In this document: positions 36,556-43,340 of the stretch, in pieces | Layout of the letters: the number at the start of each line of letters is the position of its first letter | Numbering within the stretch: position 1 is the first letter of the stretch | Assembly (NCBI RefSeq): GCF_000971155.1 | Contig: NZ_BBLX01000001.1 | Coordinates: 227,879-291,878 of the forward strand | Source: Demequina maris | Lineage (GTDB): Bacteria; Actinomycetota; Actinomycetes; Actinomycetales; Demequinaceae | Reading direction: 5' to 3' | DNA: 64,000 nucleotides | The notes under the pieces: generated by a model | The model's database searches: none | Told to the model about the DNA's origin: nothing | What the model saw: only the letters and a program-made list of their open reading frames with translations | Position numbers and translations under genes: made by a program

Positions 36556-37206
36556 GTGAGCAAAGACGCCACCATCCGGACCCTGCGCCTCATCGGCGCG
36601 TCCATCATCCTGTCCGCGCTGGGCTTCCAGGCGTGGGCGGACCTCTCCTACGGGACCTTCACGTGGGGCCAGCTGCCGGGCTACTTCACGCCGCTCGCCA
36701 ACCTCGCGGGCATCGTGGCGCTGCTCGCGGCCGCACGGCGCGGCCGGCCCGAGGCGCGCTGGGTCACGGTGCTGCGCGTGAACTCGGCGACGTACCTCGT
36801 CGTGGTCGGCGCGGTCTACTGGGCGCTGCTCGCACCGTTCACCACGCCGTACTACCCGTGGGCGAACGCGATCCTGCACGGCGGCTCGGGGCTCATCCTG
36901 GTGCTGGACTGGATCCTCATCGGCGGCCGCCGCAGGCTGCCGCTGAGCACCCTGTGGAGCGTCCTCGGCCTGCCGGCGGTCTGGGTGTCCTACCTGCTCT
37001 TCCGCGCGTTCCTCGACGGCTGGGTGCCCTACCCGTTCCTGGACCCGGCGCGCGGCCTCGCCGCGATCCTGGCGACGCTGGGCGCGATCGCCGCGGTGGG
37101 GCTCGGGGTCTCCGGCCTCCTGCGCGTGCTCGCGGTGCTCAGGCCGGCGACCTTCTGGCCGGTCCCGGTGCGTGCGCGCGTGAACGCGCGGGCTCCTCGC
37201 GACTGA
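36556..37206 (+). CDS. Pr6Pr family membrane protein
   Basis: The protein of about 216 residues has six hydrophobic helices. It shows the family's features: a first helix ending FQAWADLSYGTFTWGQLPGYFTPLANL, HG in the fourth region (NAILHGGSGLILVLDWIL) and the YPFLDP segment late in the protein. Function is unknown for the family, which resembles FAR-17a/AIG1 membrane proteins. It starts at GTG 36556, judged by the promoter spacing and by the N-terminus reaching the first helix. The gene lies between ramB and the glutamate decarboxylase. Confidence 0.75.
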   Translation: MSKDATIRTLRLIGASIILSALGFQAWADLSYGTFTWGQLPGYFTPLANLAGIVALLAAARRGRPEARWVTVLRVNSATYLVVVGAVYWALLAPFTTPYYPWANAILHGGSGLILVLDWILIGGRRRLPLSTLWSVLGLPAVWVSYLLFRAFLDGWVPYPFLDPARGLAAILATLGAIAAVGLGVSGLLRVLAVLRPATFWPVPVRARVNARAPRD

Positions 37207-37321
37207 GGGCGCCACCTCGGCCCTCAGGACGATGCGCGGGCTCGCCCTGCACCCGCGGCCCGCCGGGTCTACGTTGATTCAGGGGGGATCCCACCTGGCA
37301 GCACGGCCGAGGAGGTTCGCG

Positions 37322-38707
37322 ATGGCATCCGAGCAGGGCGACCACGAGGACGGGGCGCCGGGGCGCCGCGCATTCACCAACGACTTCGACGACTTCGCCG
37401 AGCCGTGGTACACGATGCCCCCGGACAGCATGCCGCCGGAGATGGCGTACCAGATCGTCCACGACGAGGCGCTGCTCGACGGCAACGCGCGCCTCAACCT
37501 CGCGACGTTCGTCGGCACGTGGATGGACGAGCACGCCAACCGCCTGTACGCGCAGACGTTCGACAAGAACATGATCGACAAGGACGAGTACCCCAAGACC
37601 GCGGAGATCGAGACGCGGTGCTGGCGGATCCTCGCCGACCTGTGGCACGCGCCCGACCCGGAGCACGCGATCGGCACCTCCACCATCGGCTCGTCGGAGG
37701 CGGCGATGCTCGCCGGGCTGGCGCTGATGCGTCGCTGGCGCGCGCGCCGGCGCGCGGAGGGCAAGCCGACCGACCGTCCAAACCTCATCATGAGCGCCGC
37801 CGTGCAGGTGTGCTGGGAGAAGTTCTGCAACTACTGGGACGTCGAGGCCCGCCTCGTGCCGGTGTCGCTCGCGCATCCCACGTTCGACGGCAGCGACCTC
37901 GGCTCGTACGTCGACGAGAACACCATCGGGGTCGTCGCGATCATGGGGGTGACCTACACGGGCGCGTACGAGCCGGTCGCGGCGATCGCGAAGGCGCTCG
38001 ACCGCGTCCAGGCCGATACGGGGCTCGACGTGCCCATCCATGTCGACGGCGCCTCGGGCGCCATGGTCGCGCCCTTCATCCAGCCGGAGCTCGCGTGGGA
38101 CTTCCAGGTGGAGCGGGTCGTCTCGATCAACACGTCCGGCCACAAGTACGGGCTCGTCTACCCCGGGCTGGGCTGGGTGGTGTGGCGGACCCGCGAGCAC
38201 CTGCCCGACGACATGATCTTCTCCGTCAGCTATCTCGGCGGCGACATGCCCACGCTCGCGCTCAACTTCTCGCGGCCGGGCGCGCAGGTGCTGCTGCAGT
38301 ACTACCTCTTCCTGCGCCTCGGACGCGAGGGGTACGCCGAGGTCCACGGGCACACGCGGGACGTGGCGCTCTACGTCTCGGGGCAGATCGGAGCGATGGG
38401 GCCCTTCGAGCTCGTGAGCGACGGCAGCGACATCCCGGTCTTCGCCTGGCGGCTCAAGGAGGGCCACACCGACAACTGGGACCTCTACAACCTCTCCGAC
38501 AAGCTGCGCGCCCGCGGCTGGCAGGTGCCGGCCTATCCGCTCCCCGAGGACATGCAGGACGTCACGGTCCAGCGCATCGTCGTCCGGCGCGGGCGCCGTG
38601 CCGTGGCGCGCGACTTCCTGGAGGACTTCCGGGCGTGCGTCGAGTACCTGGACGGGCTCGACGGTCCCATCCCGGTCGAACGGCCGGGCTCCGCCTTCCA
38701 CCACTGA
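37322..38707 (+). CDS. gadB: Glutamate decarboxylase
   Basis: The 461-residue PLP enzyme converts glutamate to GABA and CO2 while consuming a proton. The PLP lysine is in NTSGHKYGLVYPG. Other motifs are GTSTIGSSEAAMLAGLAL, HVDGASGAMVAPF and LNFSRPG. ATG at 37322 follows GAGGAGG; the frame's earlier codons lie in the upstream gap. No GadC-type antiporter is adjacent, so the acid-resistance cycle is incomplete in the window. The convergent gene ends 3 bases away. Confidence 0.93.
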   Translation: MASEQGDHEDGAPGRRAFTNDFDDFAEPWYTMPPDSMPPEMAYQIVHDEALLDGNARLNLATFVGTWMDEHANRLYAQTFDKNMIDKDEYPKTAEIETRCWRILADLWHAPDPEHAIGTSTIGSSEAAMLAGLALMRRWRARRRAEGKPTDRPNLIMSAAVQVCWEKFCNYWDVEARLVPVSLAHPTFDGSDLGSYVDENTIGVVAIMGVTYTGAYEPVAAIAKALDRVQADTGLDVPIHVDGASGAMVAPFIQPELAWDFQVERVVSINTSGHKYGLVYPGLGWVVWRTREHLPDDMIFSVSYLGGDMPTLALNFSRPGAQVLLQYYLFLRLGREGYAEVHGHTRDVALYVSGQIGAMGPFELVSDGSDIPVFAWRLKEGHTDNWDLYNLSDKLRARGWQVPAYPLPEDMQDVTVQRIVVRRGRRAVARDFLEDFRACVEYLDGLDGPIPVERPGSAFHH

Positions 38708-38710
38708 CGC

Positions 38711-39376
38711 TCACGCGCGCGCGACGGCCGCGGTCGCGCCCGGGCGGACCAGCACCGCCGCGGCGAGGAAGCACAGCCCGCCCAGGACCGTGCCGAGGTT
38801 CGCCCAGAACAGGCTGACGAAGGTCGTGGTGTCGGGCACCACGTACGCGCCGATGGCCGACACCCCGAACGCGACCGACCCGACCATGTTGAGCCACGCC
38901 GCCTGCGGCGTGCGCGCCCGCACCTGCCAGAGCTCGTGCCGCCTCCGGGAGGCGGCGAGCGCGAGGCCGCCCGACACGAGGAAGGCGAGCGAGCCCCACG
39001 CGTTCGACCGCCACCCGATGCCGACGGCGTCCGGAGCCGCGATCGCCGCGAGGAGCGCCGCGAACGTGCTGACGTTGAAGAGCACGGTGCCGACGGACTG
39101 CACGGCGGCCGACCACCAGTCGTAGCGGTCCGCCGTCGAGGCGCCCCGATGGGGCGGGCGGCGGCCGCTCAGCAGCAGCTGGATGAGGCCCGCGGCGGTG
39201 AACAGCAGCGAGCCCGTGAAGAACGTCACACCGGTCGCCACCGCGCCCACGGCCTCGGCGTACCAGGGCAGCGCCCCGGCGATGAAGCACAGCGACCCGA
39301 GGCCGAAGCCCCACGCCTCCGCCCGAAGCCGGATGTACCTGCGAGGAGACACCTCGTCGCGCGGCCGATCGTCCAT
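38711..39376 (-). CDS. Membrane protein with YrhK-like domains
   Basis: The 221-residue protein has six predicted helices in two similar halves. The patterns FGLGSLCFIAGALPWY and FFTGSLLFTAAGLIQLL resemble the short YrhK-like domain, and a related SLFWANLGTVLGGLCFLAAAVL occurs near the end. The N-terminus is charged (DDRPRDEVSPRR). No function is known. It is convergent with the glutamate decarboxylase and divergent from the NlpC/P60 gene. Confidence 0.65.
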   Translation of the reverse strand: MDDRPRDEVSPRRYIRLRAEAWGFGLGSLCFIAGALPWYAEAVGAVATGVTFFTGSLLFTAAGLIQLLLSGRRPPHRGASTADRYDWWSAAVQSVGTVLFNVSTFAALLAAIAAPDAVGIGWRSNAWGSLAFLVSGGLALAASRRRHELWQVRARTPQAAWLNMVGSVAFGVSAIGAYVVPDTTTFVSLFWANLGTVLGGLCFLAAAVLVRPGATAAVARA

Positions 39377-39486
39377 GCCTCGACTGTAGGACGGGAGGTC
39401 CCACGACGGCGGCGCGAGCGTCCGTGCGCACCGGTCGCAGGCACCCCGGATTCCCTACCGCATCGGCGACGCGAAGTTGCTTCTCG

Positions 39487-39500
39487 TAATCAATTTGTTA
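39487..39500. promoter_or_regulatory. AT-rich palindrome and promoter region before the NlpC/P60 gene
   Basis: TAANNAATTNNTTA is a symmetrical 14-mer inside the most AT-rich stretch for several kilobases (about 39477-39520). TTGCTT (39477-39482) and TTATCT (39498-39503) might be -35/-10 elements, but the 15-base spacing is short. Probably the operator/promoter of the NlpC/P60 gene. Confidence 0.45.
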
Positions 39501-39530
39501 TCTTCTTTCGAGATCTTCGAGGAGTACCGC

Positions 39531-40442
39531 TTGTTCTTCACCCGCCTTCCCTTCCCCCGCCGCGCCCAGCGCGCCGCCTCCGCCACCGTCGCCACCGGCG
39601 CGATCAGCCTGGGCTACGCCACCGCCGCGCTCGCCTCGCCGGCGGGCACCCCGGCCGATGCGGGCGACCTGCCCGCACAGCACCCGGAGACCGCGCAGAC
39701 CGCCGAGCTGACCGTCGCGCCGATCTCGGCCGACACCGAGGCCAGCTGGGGCGGCGCGGAGATCCCCGAGGTGGAGGTCACGCCGCTGTGGGAGCAGCCC
39801 AAGCAGATCGCCAAGGCCCGGCGCCTCGCGTCGGACCCCGAGGTGGTCGCCACCGCCGCGGTGCACCTGCGGGCGGACGCGTCGCTCAAGGCCGACTCGC
39901 TGACGATCGTGCCCGAGGGCGCGGAGCTCGGCACGGACGCCGACGCGGTCACGCAGGGCAAGTTCACCCGGGTGTACACCGAGGACGGCCTCACGGGCTT
40001 CATCGCGACCCGCCTGCTCGACGACTACGTGGTCGAGGCCGTCGAGACCGCCGCGACCGCCAGCACGTCGAGCTCCTCGAGCGCCTCGACGAGCTCGGCC
40101 GCGGCCTCGGGAAGCTACGCGAGCATCGTCTCCGCGGCCCTCTCCCAGGTCGGGTCGGCCTACGCCTACGCCTCGGCGACGCCGGGCGCGTTCGACTGCT
40201 CGGGGCTCGTGTCGTGGGCCTACGCGCAGGTGGGCATCAGCGTCCCGCACTCGTCGAGCGCCATCCGCGCCGCCGGCACCGTCATCTCCTCTGCCGACGC
40301 CCAGCCCGGCGACATCATCTGGTCGCCCGGCCACGTCTCGATCTACCTCGGCAACGGCCAGCAGGTCGAGGCCGTCGGTCCCGGCAGCGGCGTCCAGCAG
40401 ACCAGCATCTGGCAGTCGAGCCCGGTCTTCCTGCGGTACTGA
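39531..40442 (+). CDS. Secreted NlpC/P60 peptidoglycan hydrolase with SH3 domain
   Basis: The protein of about 303 residues starts at TTG 39531, six bases after GAGGAG. A signal peptide covers about residues 1-37 (cleavage near ALASPAG). A bacterial SH3-like domain follows (about 105-165; HLRADASLKADSLTIVPEG, FIATRLL), then a Ser-rich linker and a C-terminal NlpC/P60 cysteine peptidase. The peptidase has catalytic Cys in FDCSGLVSWAYAQ and His in GHVSIYLG. It likely cuts D-Glu-diamino acid bonds in peptidoglycan stem peptides during growth or division. The next gene is 73 bases downstream. Confidence 0.9.
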   Translation: MFFTRLPFPRRAQRAASATVATGAISLGYATAALASPAGTPADAGDLPAQHPETAQTAELTVAPISADTEASWGGAEIPEVEVTPLWEQPKQIAKARRLASDPEVVATAAVHLRADASLKADSLTIVPEGAELGTDADAVTQGKFTRVYTEDGLTGFIATRLLDDYVVEAVETAATASTSSSSSASTSSAAASGSYASIVSAALSQVGSAYAYASATPGAFDCSGLVSWAYAQVGISVPHSSSAIRAAGTVISSADAQPGDIIWSPGHVSIYLGNGQQVEAVGPGSGVQQTSIWQSSPVFLRY

Positions 40443-40515
40443 CGGTCCGCAACGCGTCGCGCAGGCGCGTCGGCACCGGTCGGCGGTCCCGGCCGGAACG
40501 CGATACGGTCGCGCC

Positions 40516-41418
40516 ATGACCCACGTGTCCGGAACCCAGCTCACCCTCACCCACGGCGACCAGGTCGCCACGCTCGCCACGGTCGGCGCCGCGCTGCGCG
40601 CGTACACCGTCGGCGGGCGCGACGTCGTGGTGCCCTTCGGCGCGGACGAGATCGCACCGGCCTTCCACGGCATGGTGCTCGCGCCCTGGCCGAACCGCCT
40701 GCGCGACGGCCAGTACTCCTTCGGCGGCCTCGACCTGCAGGTCGCGCTCACCGAGCCCGCGCGCGGCACCGCTCTCCACGGCCTCGTGTGCTGGGAGGAC
40801 TGGACCGTCGCGACGTCCGGCGAGTCCTCGGCCACCCTGAGCCTCGACCTCCCCGCGAGCCCCGGCTACCCGTTCCAGCTCGCTCTCGAGGCCACCTATG
40901 CGCTCTCCGACGAGGGCCTCACCATCACCACGGTCGCCCGCAACCGCGGCAACGCCCCCCTCCCCTACGGCGTGGGCTTCCACCCCTGGTTCGCTCCGGG
41001 CGGCACCCCGCTCGACGACTGCACGCTGCAGCTCGACGCCGCGTCCCGCGTGACCGTGGACGAGCGGCTGCTGCCCGCGGACGTCGTGCCGGTGGACGGC
41101 GACTTCGACCTCCGTGAGCCGCGCGCGCTGCCCGGCGTCGCCTTCGACGATGCGTGGGTGGACCCGATCCTCGACGCGGACGGCCGCTCGTGGGCCCGCC
41201 TGGGCTGGGCCGACGGCTCCACCGTCGAGATCTGGGCGGACTCCGAGGCCACGGCGTGGCAGATCTGCACCGGCGACGAGGTGCCCGGCGTGCGCCGCGC
41301 GGGCGTCGCGATCGAGCCGATGTCCTGCATCGCCGACGCGTTCCGCACCGGCGAGCACCTCGTCACGATCGAGCCCGGCGCGACCCACACGCTCGCCTGG
41401 GGCATGCGCCTGCGCTGA
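40516..41418 (+). CDS. galM: Aldose 1-epimerase (mutarotase)
   Basis: The 300-residue beta-sandwich enzyme interconverts alpha and beta anomers of aldohexoses. Conserved segments: VLAPWPNRLRDGQYSFGG (substrate Arg), LHGLVCWEDW (His), PYGVGFHPWF (catalytic His) and EPMSCIADAFRTGE (catalytic Glu). TACGGT ends 6 bases before the ATG with no ribosome site, so the message may be leaderless. A strong hairpin follows the stop. Confidence 0.92.
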   Translation: MTHVSGTQLTLTHGDQVATLATVGAALRAYTVGGRDVVVPFGADEIAPAFHGMVLAPWPNRLRDGQYSFGGLDLQVALTEPARGTALHGLVCWEDWTVATSGESSATLSLDLPASPGYPFQLALEATYALSDEGLTITTVARNRGNAPLPYGVGFHPWFAPGGTPLDDCTLQLDAASRVTVDERLLPADVVPVDGDFDLREPRALPGVAFDDAWVDPILDADGRSWARLGWADGSTVEIWADSEATAWQICTGDEVPGVRRAGVAIEPMSCIADAFRTGEHLVTIEPGATHTLAWGMRLR

Positions 41419-41432
41419 GCCGCCACGCTCGC

Positions 41433-41471
41433 ACGACGCCCCCGCGACGCCTCGACGTCCGGGGGCGTCGT
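41433..41471. terminator. Bidirectional hairpin between galM and the YhgE-like gene
   Basis: Perfect 12-bp arms (ACGACGCCCCCG, 41433-41444, and its complement, 41460-41471) enclose 15 bases between two convergent stops (41418 and 41481). Confidence 0.7.
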
Positions 41472-41480
41472 CGTCCCCGC

Positions 41481-43340
41481 TCAGGACACCGTGCGCCGAC
41501 GTGCCACGCCGACGGCCACGAGGAGGCACCCGACGGCGGCGACGACCACCAGTCCCGCGATCGCCCCGCCGGCGGGCCCGAAGCCGAGGCATGACGCGAG
41601 GAGCCGGCGGGCGGCCTGGGTCGGCAGCAGCGCGACCCCGTCCAGCGCCGCAGGCACCGTCGAGGAGGTCCCCACCGCGAGCGTGGCGACCGCGACCACG
41701 ACCGCGACCACGCGTCCCACCCCTCCGAGGGCCGCGGCGAGCCCCGCGTGGGCGATCCCGAACACCGCGCCGATCGCCGCGGCCGCCGCCGCGAACGCCA
41801 CCCGTGAGCCCAGGCCGGCATCGACGAACCACACCACGGCCGCCGCCACGACCACCCCCTGCGCGAGCCCGGCCAGGCCCGCGGAGCGGATCGACCCGCC
41901 CGCGATCGCCCCGGTGGACGCGGCGGTCATCAGACGCCGGCGCGGCACCGCGCGGTGCGCCAGCGCGAGCGCGATCCCCCCGACCCACAGGCCCAGGACG
42001 GCGAACAGCGGCACGGACACCACGCCGTCCGGCGCCGGGTCCACGACCGCGTCCACCGGCCGTGCGGCCACCGTCGACAGGGTCGCGATGTCCTTCTTCG
42101 AGTAGGTGGGGATCTGGGCGGCCGCCTCGTCCAGCCCGTCGGCGAGCTGGCCCGCCCCGTCATCGAGCGAGGCCGCGCCCTCGTCGACGGAAGCGGCGCC
42201 CTCCGCCACCGAGGCGCCCCCGGCCGCCGAGTCCGCGGCACCGGACGCCACCTCGTCCGCGCCGGCCGCCGCATCGTCCACGCCCGTGACCAGGTCCGGC
42301 ATGCTCGCGACGAGCGCCGCGTCGCCCGCCGCGACCCGATCCGCGCCGCCCGCCAGCGTCGCGACCGTCTGCTGCGCGGCCCGCACGCGGCCCTCGAGGA
42401 CCGTCCCGCGTGCGCAGCCCGGCTGACGGGGGCGCGCGCACAGGTCGTCGACCAGGCCACCGAGCGCTTCCGCGGCACCGGCGAGCAGCACCGCCTCGGC
42501 GTCGAGCCCCGCCGCCACCTCGGCCGCGCCCGTCGCGAGCCGCGCCGTCTCGCCCGGGAGCGCCTGGACCGAGGCCGCGAGCGTGCCGAGCCCCGTCGCC
42601 AGCGCCGCCGCGCCCGCGTCCAGCGAGTCGAGCCCCGCGGCCAGCTCGTCCGCGCCGTCGGCGAGCTCGGCGGCTCCCTCCGCGAGGGAGTCGGCGCCCG
42701 CGGCGAGCTGCGCCGCGCCGTCCGCGGCCTGCGCGACCGAGTCCTGGATCTGGTTGAAGCCGTCGTACACGTTCGCGAGGTAGCGCGCGGTGAGCTGGGC
42801 GTTGAGGCTCGCCACGGCCGCCTCGGCCACGACGTCGGTCAGCGCGGGGTCGAGGAAGGCGGTCGCGGGCGTCGTCCGCACGTGGATCGTCGCCGCGACC
42901 GCATCCTTGGCCGGGCCCGACAGGGACGTCGCGTCGGCGGAGAACGACGGCGGGATCCGCACGATCGCGGCGTACCGGCCGGCGTCGAGCCCGGCGTCCG
43001 CGTCGGTCTGGTTCGTGAGCACCCAGGTGAAGTTGGGCGTCGACGGAGCGGGGCTGGCCGACGCGTCGGGTCCCGGGTCGTCGGGCGCGCCGGTACCCGC
43101 CTGCCCGCCGATGAGCTGCCCGGCGAACTCGCGGCCGAGGGGCACGAGCTGCCCCTGCACCTTGACGGGCGTGTCCGCGTTGACGACGGCCGCGGTGACG
43201 CGCTCGAGGTCCCCGGACGGCGCGGCGAGCGCCCATGCGAGCAGGCCCGCGACCGCGAGCGGCACCGCGAGGATCCCGAGCAGGGTCCTCCAGGACCAGG
43301 TCTCCGCGCCGGCGGTGCCGTCGAACGGCCGGGCGCTCAT
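41481..43340 (-). CDS. YhgE/Pip-like membrane protein
   Basis: The 619-residue protein has one N-terminal helix (about 19-40), then a large extracytoplasmic region. That region has a YhgE N-terminal motif (AVVNADTPVKVQGQLVPLGREFAGQL) and a long Ala/Gly/Asp heptad-like stretch (GADSLAEGAAELADGADELAAGLDSL, many repeats) typical of the X-x-G-A-x-x-L repeats of this family. Five to six C-terminal helices follow. The family includes Lactococcus phage-infection protein and parts of type VII-like and lipid export assemblies. It overlaps the upstream MMPL gene by four bases, so the two are probably functional partners, perhaps in envelope lipid or polymer export. Confidence 0.85.
   Translation of the reverse strand: MSARPFDGTAGAETWSWRTLLGILAVPLAVAGLLAWALAAPSGDLERVTAAVVNADTPVKVQGQLVPLGREFAGQLIGGQAGTGAPDDPGPDASASPAPSTPNFTWVLTNQTDADAGLDAGRYAAIVRIPPSFSADATSLSGPAKDAVAATIHVRTTPATAFLDPALTDVVAEAAVASLNAQLTARYLANVYDGFNQIQDSVAQAADGAAQLAAGADSLAEGAAELADGADELAAGLDSLDAGAAALATGLGTLAASVQALPGETARLATGAAEVAAGLDAEAVLLAGAAEALGGLVDDLCARPRQPGCARGTVLEGRVRAAQQTVATLAGGADRVAAGDAALVASMPDLVTGVDDAAAGADEVASGAADSAAGGASVAEGAASVDEGAASLDDGAGQLADGLDEAAAQIPTYSKKDIATLSTVAARPVDAVVDPAPDGVVSVPLFAVLGLWVGGIALALAHRAVPRRRLMTAASTGAIAGGSIRSAGLAGLAQGVVVAAAVVWFVDAGLGSRVAFAAAAAAIGAVFGIAHAGLAAALGGVGRVVAVVVAVATLAVGTSSTVPAALDGVALLPTQAARRLLASCLGFGPAGGAIAGLVVVAAVGCLLVAVGVARRRTVS

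Noticed and set aside
33655-37206. A 1183-codon open frame on the + strand
   Set aside because: Its first 900 codons lie antisense to aceA and through ramB in another frame, with Arg/Gly/Val-rich translation and no motif; only the last about 216 codons (from 36556) are a real gene.
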